The notes beneath the pieces are model-generated. The model searched no databases, was not told the origin of the DNA, and saw nothing but the letters and a program-made list of their open reading frames with translations. From the NCBI RefSeq assembly GCF_001049895.1, contig NZ_CVPE01000003.1, positions 186,001 to 250,000 of the forward strand: a DNA stretch of 64,000 bases. Direction: 5' to 3'. The DNA is from Rubeoparvulum massiliense (GTDB lineage Bacteria; Bacillota; Bacilli; Rubeoparvulales; Rubeoparvulaceae). The position numbers were made by a program, and so were the translations under genes. Shown piece by piece: positions 43,704 to 53,335 of this stretch (its first letter is position 1; each line of letters starts with the position of its first letter).

Positions 43704-45311
43704 CTACATCTCATTCGATGCAGGTGTCGAGGCCATTCGGTCATTCCTGAGCTTGAGCAGATAGGTCACAACGACAAAGAGAAGCAGTGTTGCCAACAAT
43801 CCGATGATGGTACTACCAGTGAAGCCTAGCACCAAATAACCGACAGCTGAAATCAACCCCACAGTTATAGCATAGGGTAATTGGGTTATCACGTGATCAA
43901 TATGGTGGCTACCTGCCCCTGTAGAGGAAAGAATGGTGGTATCTGAGATGGGAGAGCAATGGTCCCCGAAGACAGAGCCAGCGAGAACACTGGCGAGGCT
44001 GGGCAAGAGAAGAGTAGGATCAACTGTAACCGCGATATCTGCTGCAATGCCTAGCATCACCCCAAAAGTACCCCAGGAGGTGCCGGTTGCCAAGGACATA
44101 AAACTGGCGATGATAAAGAGTAGAAATGGTAAGAAGGCAAGATTGATATGGGCATCCACCAGTCCTGCGAGATACCTTCCTGTCCCAATCTCACCAATAA
44201 TCTCAATAATGGTCCAGGCAAAGATCAAAATATAGATGGCTGGAAGCATGGATTTAATCCCATTCCAAATCCCCTTGCGAAATTGCGGAAATGGGACATC
44301 CTTTTTGATGAAGAGGGCAAATGTGACCAGCATACCGAGAAGTCCCCCATAGAATAAGGAAGCAGCCACATCTGTATTTTCAAAGATGGTAAAGATGGTG
44401 ACTTCGCCTTCCACAGCTTGTAGCCCCGTAATAAACATGAACGCCACGGTGGTTGCTACAAGCACGAAGATGGGAAGAACTAGATCAAGGACGCGTCCTT
44501 GATGACTATGGGCAATCTCACTTTGCCCAGGAGCAGCACCCTTGCTTGGATCCACCAGTTGGTTGTGGTAGAATGCTCGATCCTCATGCTCTTTCATTTT
44601 TCCTAAATTCAGATTGAAAATCGCTGTAGCAAAGACGAAGAGGATGGTAATGATGGCATAAAAGTTCATGGGGATGGTTTGGAGAAACGCACTCAATGGG
44701 CTGAGATCGGCAATCTGTAGCGTGAGAAAAATACCACCGATGATGGAGATAATATAGGCGCCCCAACTGGAGATGGGAGCAATGACACAGACAGGAGCAG
44801 ATGTGGAATCGACGATATAAGCCAGTTTTGCCCGCGATACCCGCTGTCGATCAGTGATGGGTCTGCTCACATTCCCTACGATTAAGCTATTGAAGTAATC
44901 ATCAATAAAAATGATAAGACCAAGAACTGCGGTCGTTAATTGGGCTCCAACTCGTGTTTTCACCCGCTTCATGGCCCATTCGCCAAAAGCGCGACTACCA
45001 CCAGATAGGGCTACCAATGAAGTGATGACCCCAAGCATTAAGAGGAAGGATAGATTATAGACATTCCACTGATTGATTCCACCTTCTTCGATGAAGATAC
45101 CTTTGAGAATTCCGAAGATCATCACAACGCTAGTAATCAGACTAGTGAAGATGCCAGCGATGAAGCTCTCATCCCCTGGCAATCCTGCATAGCTAAGCAT
45201 AAATGCCCCTACAACAATACCGGCTCCTAGCGAGAGTAAAACCTTGCGCGTTAAAATCACCATCACAAGCGCTAACACCGGCGGAATCAAGGATAATGCA
45301 GATTCCTCCAT
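43704..45311 (-). CDS. NhaC-family Na+/H+ antiporter-like transporter
   Basis: 535 residues with about 11-12 hydrophobic segments. Family signatures: LGLIIFIDDYFNSLIVGNVSRPITDRQRVSRAKLAYIVDSTSAPVCVIAPISSWGAYII in the middle, then FLPFLLFIIASFMSLATGTSWGTFGVMLGIA and FGDHCSPISDTTILSSTGAGSHHIDHVITQLPYA. It probably exchanges sodium or an organic anion for protons. Start ATG 45311 with AAGGAGG upstream. A CcpA-type cre box overlaps its promoter, so carbon repression is predicted. The other gene of this intergenic gap ends at 45617. Confidence 0.9.
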   Translation of the reverse strand: MEESALSLIPPVLALVMVILTRKVLLSLGAGIVVGAFMLSYAGLPGDESFIAGIFTSLITSVVMIFGILKGIFIEEGGINQWNVYNLSFLLMLGVITSLVALSGGSRAFGEWAMKRVKTRVGAQLTTAVLGLIIFIDDYFNSLIVGNVSRPITDRQRVSRAKLAYIVDSTSAPVCVIAPISSWGAYIISIIGGIFLTLQIADLSPLSAFLQTIPMNFYAIITILFVFATAIFNLNLGKMKEHEDRAFYHNQLVDPSKGAAPGQSEIAHSHQGRVLDLVLPIFVLVATTVAFMFITGLQAVEGEVTIFTIFENTDVAASLFYGGLLGMLVTFALFIKKDVPFPQFRKGIWNGIKSMLPAIYILIFAWTIIEIIGEIGTGRYLAGLVDAHINLAFLPFLLFIIASFMSLATGTSWGTFGVMLGIAADIAVTVDPTLLLPSLASVLAGSVFGDHCSPISDTTILSSTGAGSHHIDHVITQLPYAITVGLISAVGYLVLGFTGSTIIGLLATLLLFVVVTYLLKLRNDRMASTPASNEM

Positions 45312-45360
45312 TTTTTTGACCTCCTTCTTTAGATTGAAGCACTCTCACTAGATTATTCTT

Positions 45361-45388
45361 ATTGTAAGCGGTTACAAAAATAGGTCAA
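45361..45388 (-). promoter_or_regulatory. Promoter of the antiporter gene overlapped by a cre site
   Basis: TTGACC (45388-45383), 16-base spacer, TACAAT (45366-45361) on the minus strand. TGTAAGCGGTTACA at 45363-45376 matches all fixed positions of the CcpA consensus TGWAANCGNTNWCA and overlaps the -10 box, which predicts repression by CcpA. Confidence 0.82.
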
Positions 45389-45616
45389 ATGGGCAATGAG
45401 CAACTATCAACCCTGCTGCCCACCATTTCGATTCATATTATGTCGATTGGAAAGTCTTTACGTGCTTCGTTACGAGAAGTACTCACCATTTCATATGAAC
45501 TGAGAATACTTTAGTTTGATTCTAACAGATCGACTCGTCTAGTTCAATTTATATTTTGATTTTTCTGATTATTTGGATAGGCTGTTTTTGCAAGTACAAT
45601 TCAAAATATCTTCCAA

Positions 45617-46168
45617 TTACTCCTTAGGGTAAGTCATTAGGAAATATTGATATGAATTCTTTGTATTCTTTGGTTCATGAGAAGAGGATGCAGATTGGAA
45701 CTTTTGAACGAGCTCTCTGATTTGCTGATTAAGCTGCTTCCACTCTTCCTTCGTCAGCTGAATCCCCTTCATCATGCTGACCTCTACATCCGCATCCTCA
45801 GCTGTTGGCACAGGATCCTTCACCAGCTCCTGTTCAAGAGCTTGGATTCCTTGATTGAAATAATCATAGATCTGCATGAACAATAGCGATGCATTTTCTT
45901 TGGCAAGTTGACCGTCAAAGGTAAAGCTTCGCGTAGCTGGTAATGTAGATTGATAATAGTTTTCTTTCATATTCCCTTTATACTCTGTCCTTACTAGCTC
46001 CACTAAACCCAACTCCTCAAGCTGATTCATATGATAATACAGCCTTGAGGAGGGTAAATTGACTTCGTCAGCGATCTGTTTAATCGACTTTTCTTCGTGC
46101 TCAATGGAGCGAAGGATCATCTGCTTCTTCTCATCAAGTAACGCTTTAGCAACCTTATCATTATCCAT
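45617..46168 (-). CDS. Winged-helix transcriptional regulator (ArsR/HTH_20 type)
   Basis: 183 residues. The N-terminal winged helix (KKQMILRSIEHEEKSIKQIADEVNLPSSRLYYHMNQLEELGLVELVRTEYKGNMKENYYQ) is followed by a helical effector part (residues about 85-183) without clear metal ligands. Start ATG 46168 with AAGGGGG upstream. It is divergent from an MFS exporter across 110 bases holding a perfect 15-bp inverted repeat, so it probably represses that gene and perhaps itself. The ligand is unknown. Confidence 0.88.
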   Translation of the reverse strand: MDNDKVAKALLDEKKQMILRSIEHEEKSIKQIADEVNLPSSRLYYHMNQLEELGLVELVRTEYKGNMKENYYQSTLPATRSFTFDGQLAKENASLLFMQIYDYFNQGIQALEQELVKDPVPTAEDADVEVSMMKGIQLTKEEWKQLNQQIRELVQKFQSASSSHEPKNTKNSYQYFLMTYPKE

Positions 46169-46211
46169 CTCCGTACCCCCTTACTCCATTCATCATAGCA
46201 AATAAACCACC

Positions 46212-46264
46212 TTGACAAAATACTTTTTATCGTTAAAATTATTTTTAATGATAAAAAGTATTTT
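46212..46264 (+). promoter_or_regulatory. Promoter and operator of the MFS/regulator pair
   Basis: TTGACA (46212-46217), 16-base spacer, TAAAAT (46234-46239) for the MFS gene. Overlapping it are perfect 15-base arms AAAATACTTTTTATC (46217-46231) and GATAAAAAGTATTTT (46250-46264), with an inner AT-rich near-palindrome. Binding there would block the MFS promoter. Confidence 0.78.
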
Positions 46265-46280
46265 TCCTAGGAGGTTGATT

Positions 46281-47519
46281 CTGCTGAAATTATTACGTGA
46301 ACGTAATTTCCTTCTACTCTTGATCGGCCGTTTCACAACGAATATTGGAGATAGTCTTTATACCATCGCAGCCATGTGGCTTGTTTTTGAATTGACAGAT
46401 GACCCACTATACTCAGGGATTGCTGGATTCCTAACCATGCTTCCAACAGCCCTTCAGTTCCTCACAGGACCTATTGTTGATCGGTGGAATGTGAAGAAGA
46501 TCATGATCTATACACAGATCGGTGAATTTTTGCTCATTTTACTGATTCCTATCGCTTATTATCTGGGACTCCTCAATGCTTGGCTCGTTTTATGGATTAT
46601 GCCTTTCGCTTCGCTTATCAATCAGTTTGTCTATCCTGCTCAATCCGTCTTATTGCCACAACTCATTACAAAGGAGCAACTTCCTCAAGGCAATTCTTAC
46701 ATGGCCATCGCTGCACAAGGTACGGATCTTGTTTTTACCGGCTTAGCTGGCATCCTCATCTCGAAGATTGGTTCGATTCAACTCTATCTCATTGATGCCA
46801 TAACCTTTTTAATCGCTGCCTTCCTCTTCGCCCAAATTAAAATACAATTCGTGAGCAAGTCCACAGCTTCATGCAAAATCGGGACACAGAGCTATTTCAA
46901 AGATTTGCAGGAAGGATATCGATTTATCAAGAACTCCTTTATTCCTATTTTCTTAGTGGCAAGTATTGTGGCTAATTTTTTACTTGGAGCAGTCCTAGCA
47001 GCATTACCTAGTTATGCATTACAACGGGGTGGTGAAGTCTATTATGGCTACTATTTAGCTTCTTTATCAGCAGGCATTCTCATAGGTTCATTACTAGGAC
47101 CAGGGCTGAGCCGATTTAAGTTGAGTCAAATTACCATAGTTGGTTTCTTCATCGCTGGCATACTCTGGCTCCTAGCTAGTATGATGCAAAGCTCTATGGT
47201 ATCTGTCCTGCTCTTTGGATGTGCGCAGATCATTGTGGGAGCAAGCAATGTGCTATTTGCATCTACACTACAAGGAATACTCAATCCTCAGATCATTGGC
47301 AGAGTCTTCTCCTTTATCGCGAGCTTAGCTAGTATTTCTGCTCCCATCGGTGCACTAGTGGGAGGAATGATGGCAAGCCAAGTAGGAAGCGGAATTGTTT
47401 TTTTGAGTGGTAGCATAGGCTACCTCTTCGTTGCACTCTATTGGTTACTTCATCCTGTATTAAGAAAACTACCACCAATGCAGCAACTCTCCCTCGAGCA
47501 ATCATTCGAAGTGCGTTGA
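46281..47519 (+). CDS. MFS transporter (MFS_3 / macrolide-efflux type), probable CTG start
   Basis: About 412 residues, 12 hydrophobic segments. Motifs: LLIGRFTTNIGDSLYTIAAMWLVFELTDDPLYSG at the N terminus and GPIVDRWNVKKIMIYTQIGEFLLIL for motif A, as in MefA-like exporters. No ATG, GTG or TTG is well spaced from the strong TAGGAGG at 46268-46274. CTG at 46281 (6 bases) or 46284 (9 bases) is; a TTG at 46275 abuts the site and an ATG at 46248 lies at the predicted transcript start. CTG initiation is inference. Confidence 0.82.
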   Translation: MLKLLRERNFLLLLIGRFTTNIGDSLYTIAAMWLVFELTDDPLYSGIAGFLTMLPTALQFLTGPIVDRWNVKKIMIYTQIGEFLLILLIPIAYYLGLLNAWLVLWIMPFASLINQFVYPAQSVLLPQLITKEQLPQGNSYMAIAAQGTDLVFTGLAGILISKIGSIQLYLIDAITFLIAAFLFAQIKIQFVSKSTASCKIGTQSYFKDLQEGYRFIKNSFIPIFLVASIVANFLLGAVLAALPSYALQRGGEVYYGYYLASLSAGILIGSLLGPGLSRFKLSQITIVGFFIAGILWLLASMMQSSMVSVLLFGCAQIIVGASNVLFASTLQGILNPQIIGRVFSFIASLASISAPIGALVGGMMASQVGSGIVFLSGSIGYLFVALYWLLHPVLRKLPPMQQLSLEQSFEVR

Positions 47520-47555
47520 GTATTGTGGTAGTTTATGCATTGTTGATAAGATGTT

Positions 47556-48074
47556 TTACGCTTGTATATAGCGCTTAATAGATTCTTCTAACTCTTCCAG
47601 TGGGACAGAGATGGTTGTCTGTGGGATACTGATTTGCGCTTTCACTAAGCCTTTGTTCGCTTTCATCAAGAGCTTCTTAAAGCCATTAAGCTTTGTCTTT
47701 TTCAAGGCAAAATCAGGATCCTTCGTTTCAATCCCTAACATTTTCTGTCCCATATACTCATAGATATAGACCTCACGAATCTCTTCCCATGGGATTAACC
47801 CTGCACCTACATAACTAGCATTTTCAAACAAACCATCCTCACGAATGATGATGGCTGGTTTTTTCACGAACAAGCGACTGAGCAGATAAATGAAACAAAG
47901 GCCAAAGAAAACGAGTACCACAATCCCGATCACATTGAAATATAATTGAGATGATCCTTCCTCCTCTATTCCCCAGAGAAAGAAGGCTCCTAAGGCGCAA
48001 AATATAAGGCTTACTAAGCCTAGTCCTAGCATTTTTCGATTGCTAGGGTAGATGACCAATTCGGATTGTTGCAC
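47556..48074 (-). CDS. STM3941-like membrane protein
   Basis: 172 residues from GTG 48074 (GAGGAG 8 bases upstream). Two transmembrane helices (residues about 17-60) precede a soluble PH-like domain (ALIIREDGLFENASYVGAGLIPWEEIREVYIYEYMGQKMLGI). This layout fits the STM3941 family of small membrane proteins with unknown function. It is convergent with the MFS gene. Confidence 0.78.
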   Translation of the reverse strand: MQQSELVIYPSNRKMLGLGLVSLIFCALGAFFLWGIEEEGSSQLYFNVIGIVVLVFFGLCFIYLLSRLFVKKPAIIIREDGLFENASYVGAGLIPWEEIREVYIYEYMGQKMLGIETKDPDFALKKTKLNGFKKLLMKANKGLVKAQISIPQTTISVPLEELEESIKRYIQA

Positions 48075-48147
48075 CTGAATCACTCCTCTTATGATAAGGT
48101 GATCTATGCTAAGACCACGCACTCAAAATTGACTTTCCTATTTATAT

Positions 48148-48897
48148 TCAAAAGATCCCGAGAAATTTCTTCCTATAAAAAGGCTGATAATCCTTAGCAA
48201 TTTGTTGGCAAAGTTGATTGTTTGCCTGATACTCCAAGAAGTCGATAAATTCACCATCTTGCAAAGACGCTTGTGCGACAAGATATGCCTTACCAATCAC
48301 TTCCTGATACTCTTTGTCACACTCCAACATCATTAATGAATGAGGCTCCCCATCCTCTGCTGGATTATAGTATTGTACGAGATACGCCTTCTTCACACGA
48401 TTGTCTGATTTAAAATGCTTCTTCAACATCTGAACCAATGCTTCAGGGTAGACTGCGGGCTCTCCTATCATCACCTTGGTACCACGTTCAGCTTGAATAA
48501 CTTGAGTAGGCTGAAGTAGAGTACCATCTAGGAGGGATTCAATCTCTTCTATTGCAAATTCCTTGTAGATCTCTGATGATGGATTTAACACTGCGGCTTG
48601 CCCACGAATGATCTGAAAAAAATCCTTGCATACGAACTGAATATATGGCGTCTCTCGTTTGATCGCTTTCTGTAAATTCTCCAAACTTGAGAAAAAAGGA
48701 ATGATGGGGGTGCCATCTTCTTTAGACCATCTAGCAATACTTACCTTCGTCCCCTGTTGAACTACTCCATCTTCGATCTCCAAGGCTGAATGATCCGAAA
48801 TAATGAAGATCTTTGCATCAAGCAATTCTTCATAGAACTGTAGTCTCACCAACGGGTCTTGTGCAGCCCTTCTTAATAACGATTCTATGTGATCCAT
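48148..48897 (-). CDS. SseB-family protein
   Basis: 249 residues. The N-terminal SseB domain (VRLQFYEELLDAKIFII..DGTPIIPFFSSLENLQKAI) and the C-terminal SseB domain (YPEALVQMLKKHFKSDNRVKKAYLVQYYNPAEDGEPHSLMMLECD) are both present. The name comes from enhanced serine sensitivity in E. coli, with no settled biochemical role. Start ATG 48897 with GGAGGTG upstream. It follows a damaged DUF2332 gene that may once have been in the same unit. Confidence 0.85.
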   Translation of the reverse strand: MDHIESLLRRAAQDPLVRLQFYEELLDAKIFIISDHSALEIEDGVVQQGTKVSIARWSKEDGTPIIPFFSSLENLQKAIKRETPYIQFVCKDFFQIIRGQAAVLNPSSEIYKEFAIEEIESLLDGTLLQPTQVIQAERGTKVMIGEPAVYPEALVQMLKKHFKSDNRVKKAYLVQYYNPAEDGEPHSLMMLECDKEYQEVIGKAYLVAQASLQDGEFIDFLEYQANNQLCQQIAKDYQPFYRKKFLGIF

Positions 48898-48917
48898 CCT
48901 GCACCTCCATGGTTAAG

Positions 48918-49368
48918 TTATAACTTCCACTGAAACCATCGTCCATGCCCATCAGTCTGTGCAACTCTCTCACTAGAGGCCTTGCCATCGATGTAGGAAT
49001 CGAGGTGAAGATCAGCGTCGTACTTCATTGGTTTGGACCAAACGGGTTTGGAGAATATTGATTATCTCCTCACGATGCTGGAGACAAAAATGACGAAAAG
49101 GCTGATAAGCCTGCTCCACAGGCTTCGGTTTCTCCACGATGCTTTCATAATAGAATGACAGCTCATCCTCAGTGCCATTTAATAACAAAAAATGCACAGC
49201 TGCAAAGAATAGATTGGGAGTTGGTTGTCCGGGCTGGGAATAGCTAGCAAGTTGTAAGAGCTCTTCATCCTCGGCAATCTGCTGAACTAGGACTTCATAT
49301 AAATCACTCGACCCATGACACTCATTTACTGCGAATCTACGAAATTGCTCCGCTACTCGCTCCTTCAG
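48918..49368 (-). pseudogene. DUF2332 gene with internal deletion
   Basis: The 5' part, from about CTG 49368 (AGGGGGAG upstream), encodes a DUF2332 N terminus (ERVAEQFRRFAVNECHGSSDLYEVLVQQIA..NLFFAAVHFLLL..FRHFCLQHREEIINILQTRLVQTNEVRR) and then stops at 49012. In the next frame the sequence continues ADLHLDSYIDGKASSERVAQTDGHGRWFQWKL, which resembles the family's C terminus, ending at TAA 48918. The middle, roughly 170 residues of a normal 330, is missing. Two scars, a deletion and a frame change, mark it as a pseudogene. Confidence 0.75.
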
Positions 49369-49521
49369 AATGACTCCCCCTCTTCCCCTGATACAAAATG
49401 AGTAGATGAATTGTAATCCTGATACTTTCATAAATAGACTAGTCTACTTGTGTTTCTATTCTATTATCAATACAATCATATCATAATATGGTAAATTGTG
49501 TAGATTTAAAAAGAGGGGATA

Positions 49522-50350
49522 ATGACCGTGAGGTTTTCATTACTAGGTATGATTATAATCCATTTTTTGTTATTACCTGGATGTATGGAACGTGAGGATG
49601 CTTGGATTCAACTCAACCTACCTAACGAACAGCTTAAGAAAGTATATGATGCTTTTATTCTGCTTGAAGATGATCAGGGAGAAAAATCTGCCTATCATTT
49701 TGAGACTCAAAAAAGATATCCCGTCAACATCGAGTTTGAATCCCCTGATAACTTAAGTGAATTTCTCGATCAACTGGTATGGAATGATACATTTTATTTT
49801 CTTGGTTACAATTCGGAGGGACAATTAACCATGAATACGACCGAACAAAATAGAAAACAACAAGTTTTCACTTTCGAAAATCTTGATACAGAAATCGAGC
49901 ATTTACATCTAACAGGTTTCTTTGAACATGAAGGGGAACTCTATGTATTGATCAATCCCCGTGAAGTTTTGCATGCCATTGGGAATGAAGGTCAACAAGC
50001 TTGGGAGAGAAAAAATGTAGAGGAACTTGAAAATATCGGTCTGGTTATGGATAGAAGTGCAAACAAGCATTAATTTTCACGCTAGGGATCTTCATGTGAT
50101 GATTCATGCTAGAGAGAATCATGAAGTGATTCATCAATTTGACTTGCCAGAACCATTAGTTCTGTATAAAGATCATCAAGTGATTTATGCGGATGGTAAT
50201 CGACTGAAGCGGTATTGGGTTAATCAGCCACAATCTGAGACGATCAAAGATTTTGAGAATACGATTCAAGATATTCAACTTGGTACCTATGGGTTATTGG
50301 TAATTGATGTTCATGGCAACGTCTTTTTAAGCCAAACATCTATGGAATAG
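49522..50350 (+). pseudogene. Lipoprotein gene broken by a one-base frameshift
   Basis: Frame 1 from ATG 49522 encodes a lipoprotein signal with lipobox LPGC (near residue 21) and about 160 further residues, ending at TAA 50071-50073. An overlapping second frame continues with HARDLHVMIHARENHEVIHQFDLPEPLVLYKDHQVIYADGNRLKRYW to TAG 50350. Removing one T near 50070 joins them into about 275 residues of beta-rich protein. This is either a real frameshift or a sequencing error. No family is recognised. Confidence 0.65.
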
Positions 50351-50392
50351 AAGAAGGAACATGGCATCTACTTGTCATGTTCCTTCTTCTTT
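50350..50392 (+). terminator. Terminator of the lipoprotein gene
   Basis: AAGAAGGAACATG/CATGTTCCTTCTT perfect 13-bp stem with a 12-base loop, followed by a T-rich tail, between convergent genes. Confidence 0.85.
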
Positions 50393-50404
50393 CTCTTCGT
50401 AATA

Positions 50405-51145
50405 TTAAATGTTCAACAAGCGTCGTACTACCACACTGGCCATAGTAAGCCCTGCGGTGGATGGTACGAAGGCATTGCTAGCTGGTGGAAATTGTTGCTT
50501 TCGCGTCTCTACTTCACCCTCATCTACCAACTGAGCACGGACTGATTCATGGGGCTCCATGGGGGTCTCCGTGGAGAAGACCACCTCCACTCCCTTGGTA
50601 ATCCCCACCTTACGTAGCTCACGACGGATGACACGGGCGATGGGATCTACCGAGGTTTTAGAGATATCTGCCACTTGAAGCATGGTAGGATCGATTTTAT
50701 TGGCAGCCCCCATACTAGAGATGATGGGAATGCTTCGTTCCACACACGCTTTGATCAGATGAATTTTGAATGTCATGGTGTCGAAAGCGTCCACGATATA
50801 ATCGAGGGGTTGGGCAAGGAGTTGTTCTGCAGTCTCCTCAGTATAGCGACAATTCCAGGTCTCCACTTCACAGTTAGGGGCATAGGTATGGATCCGTTCC
50901 TTCATGGCTTCTACCTTCCACTCCCCAATGGTGGCATGGGTTGCATGGATCTGCCGATTCAGATTGGTGATATCCACCTTGTCACCATCCATGAGAAGCA
51001 GGTGACCGATCCCTGTCCGTGCTAAAGCTTCTGCGGCGAAGGAGCCTACGCCACCGATCCCGATGACTGCAACACGGGCATGATGTAAGCGCTCTAAACC
51101 TTCGGTGCCGAAGAGTAATTCAGTCCTTGAAAAAGCATGTGCCAT
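50405..51145 (-). CDS. tcdA: tRNA threonylcarbamoyladenosine dehydratase TcdA (YrvM)
   Basis: 246 residues. E1-like ThiF/MoeB fold with ATP-binding motif VAVIGIGGVGSFAAEALARTGIG, then LLMDGDKVDITNLNRQ and DYIVDAFDTMTFKIHLIKAC. It converts t6A37 of ANN-decoding tRNAs to its cyclic form ct6A, using ATP. Its neighbours (6S RNA, aspS, hisS) match B. subtilis. Confidence 0.93.
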   Translation of the reverse strand: MAHAFSRTELLFGTEGLERLHHARVAVIGIGGVGSFAAEALARTGIGHLLLMDGDKVDITNLNRQIHATHATIGEWKVEAMKERIHTYAPNCEVETWNCRYTEETAEQLLAQPLDYIVDAFDTMTFKIHLIKACVERSIPIISSMGAANKIDPTMLQVADISKTSVDPIARVIRRELRKVGITKGVEVVFSTETPMEPHESVRAQLVDEGEVETRKQQFPPASNAFVPSTAGLTMASVVVRRLLNI

Positions 51146-51255
51146 CTTCCACTTCCATTCCTTTCCTACGACCCAAATCAGATCTCAATCATATTCTTGA
51201 TATTAGCATCTATGAACAACTTTCCTGATATCACCATATCTGATTTTTGACAAAA

Positions 51256-51447
51256 AAAACAGCCCCGACATGCCGTGGGCCTAAGTTTAGAACCTGCTCT
51301 CGCAGGTGGGTGCCCTGTCATCCACTTATCAGGTCCACCAAATCGTGGCTTCTGAGCGATGGCTGAACATAAGCTCCCGTATTACTCAGTGTTGGCTCTA
51401 AACAATAAGGTTTTACACTAACATCTCAGGGCTGTTTTCTCTTCTGA
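51256..51447 (-). ncRNA. bsrA: 6S RNA (bsrA type)
   Basis: About 190 bases on the minus strand between aspS and tcdA, the site of 6S-1 RNA in B. subtilis. The ends pair as a terminal stem (CAGCCCTGA-ATG with CAT-TCGGGGCTG), followed by a T8 run as terminator. After the stem comes TGTTAGTGTAAAACCTTATTG, close in pattern to the start of B. subtilis 6S-1. A large partly open central region follows. A TAAACT/TATATT-type -10 lies just upstream of the 5' end. 6S RNA binds sigma-A polymerase and down-regulates transcription in stationary phase. Ends are approximate. Confidence 0.85.
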
Positions 51448-51550
51448 ATATAGTTTAGCATAGCGCTAAAGCTTACTGCAAGTATAGATCAAGGATGTCA
51501 CTGGATTGTAACCGTTTTTCATAATTTGTAAGTAAAAAGAAATATTTTCC

Positions 51551-53335
51551 TTATTTACTTTCCAGCTCAACCTTTAAGTGTAGCTCTTTTAATTGTTTAT
51601 CATCCACAGTGCTTGGTGCTGCCATCATTAAGTCTTGAGCTCGGGCTGTTTTCGGGAATGCGATGACATCACGAATACTATTCCGTTTTGCCAGTAGCAT
51701 GATCAAGCGGTCCATCCCAAAAGCGATTCCACCATGGGGCGGTGTGCCATATTCGAATGCATCTAATAAGAAACCAAACTTAGCACGAGCCTCTTCAGGC
51801 GTAAAGCCTAAGGCATTGAACATCTTCATTTGTAACTCACGTTGATAGATCCGTCGACTACCCCCACCTAATTCATAGCCATTGAGCACTAGGTCATAGG
51901 CCGCTGCACGAACGGCACCTGGATCTGTATCCAATAAGGGTAGGTCTTCCAATAACGGGCTGGTGAAGGGATGATGCTCAGCCACGTAACGTCCTTCCTC
52001 CTCATCATAGCTGAGAAGTGGGAAGTTGACGATCCAAACAAATTTAAATTGATCTTCATCAATCAATTGGAGCTCGCGACCGAGGATGAGACGTAATGCT
52101 CCTAATGAATCGAGGACCACCTTCTTCTTCCCATCTGCGATGAAGAAGAGAACATCACCGACCTCTGCAGCTGCAAGGGACTGGAGCTGGCTCAGTTCAT
52201 CTTCATTGAAGAACTTCGCAATCGGTCCCTTCCAGCCATCCTCTTCTAACTTGAGCCAAGCCAAGCCTTTAGCGCCATGCCGTTTCACTTCATCCTCGAG
52301 ACGGGTGATCTCTTTACGGGAATAACGCTCTGCCGCTCCCTTTGCATTGAGAGCCTTCACATCGCCGCCATTGGCAATGGCTTCCGCAAATACCTTGAAT
52401 CCACAGTTTGCAAAGAGCTCTGCACAAGGGATAAACTGCATTCCAAAACGAAGGTCTGGCTTATCTGATCCGTACAATTCCATGGCATCACGCCACTCCA
52501 TCCGTTGGAAGGGACGGGGTATCTCGATTTCATGCACTTCCTTCATGATCCGTACCATTAACTCTTCCATCATGTCATGAAGCTCTTCCGTGGTGACGAA
52601 GGAGGTTTCAATATCCAGCTGAGTAAATTCTGGCTGACGGTCCGCACGTAAATCCTCATCACGGAAGCAACGTACAATTTGATAATAGCGCTCAAAGCCA
52701 GCTACCATTAAAAGCTGCTTAAAGAGCTGAGGAGACTGAGGAAGGGCAAAGAACTCACCAGGATGAACACGGCTTGGTACAAGATAGTCCCGTGCCCCTT
52801 CAGGTGTACTACGAGTAAGCATCGGTGTTTCAATCTCCAAGAAGCCATGCTCATCAAGAAAATCGCGAATCATCTTATTCACTTTATGGCGAAGCATAAT
52901 CGTCTTCTGTAGCTCAGACCGACGTAGATCGAGATAGCGATAGGTTAAGCGCTTGCTCTCATCGGCATCACATTGATCGCTAATGGGGAAGGGTGGAGTT
53001 TTGGCTGCATTCAAAACTGTAACAGCTGATGCCAATACTTCAATCTCTCCCGTAGCCATATTGGGATTTACATTCTCTTGAGAACGAGTAACCACTTTAC
53101 CTTCAATTTGCACCACATATTCAGAACGGAGTGACTCTGCGACCTCTTTGGCTTCAGGATGTTGGGCTGGGTCGAACATCACCTGTACAATCCCGCTGCG
53201 ATCACGAAGATCGAGGAAGATCAATCCCCCTAAGTCACGACGTTTCTGTACCCAACCTACCAATTTGACTGCGCTACCATCGTAGGAGCGACGAAGCTCA
53301 CCACAGTGATGTGAACGGAATGGTTCCATCATCAT
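51551..53335 (-). CDS. aspS: Aspartyl-tRNA synthetase
   Basis: 594 residues. OB-fold anticodon domain ([33 protein letters not shown]), class II core with motif 2 [20 protein letters not shown], a bacterial GAD insertion domain (about residues 300-410), and motif 3 [27 protein letters not shown]. It charges tRNA-Asp. Three ATGs stand in tandem at the end of hisS (53335, 53332, 53329); the middle one is best spaced from AGAGG. It is co-transcribed with hisS behind one T-box. Confidence 0.96.
   Translation of the reverse strand: MMMEPFRSHHCGELRRSYDGSAVKLVGWVQKRRDLGGLIFLDLRDRSGIVQVMFDPAQHPEAKEVAESLRSEYVVQIEGKVVTRSQENVNPNMATGEIEVLASAVTVLNAAKTPPFPISDQCDADESKRLTYRYLDLRRSELQKTIMLRHKVNKMIRDFLDEHGFLEIETPMLTRSTPEGARDYLVPSRVHPGEFFALPQSPQLFKQLLMVAGFERYYQIVRCFRDEDLRADRQPEFTQLDIETSFVTTEELHDMMEELMVRIMKEVHEIEIPRPFQRMEWRDAMELYGSDKPDLRFGMQFIPCAELFANCGFKVFAEAIANGGDVKALNAKGAAERYSRKEITRLEDEVKRHGAKGLAWLKLEEDGWKGPIAKFFNEDELSQLQSLAAAEVGDVLFFIADGKKKVVLDSLGALRLILGRELQLIDEDQFKFVWIVNFPLLSYDEEEGRYVAEHHPFTSPLLEDLPLLDTDPGAVRAAAYDLVLNGYELGGGSRRIYQRELQMKMFNALGFTPEEARAKFGFLLDAFEYGTPPHGGIAFGMDRLIMLLAKRNSIRDVIAFPKTARAQDLMMAAPSTVDDKQLKELHLKVELESK

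Noticed and set aside
45389-45616. Gap between the antiporter promoter and the ArsR-type gene, checked for a gene remnant or terminator
   Set aside because: All frames have frequent stops; a weak CTTCGTTACGAGAAG hairpin has no T tract. Nothing supportable was found.
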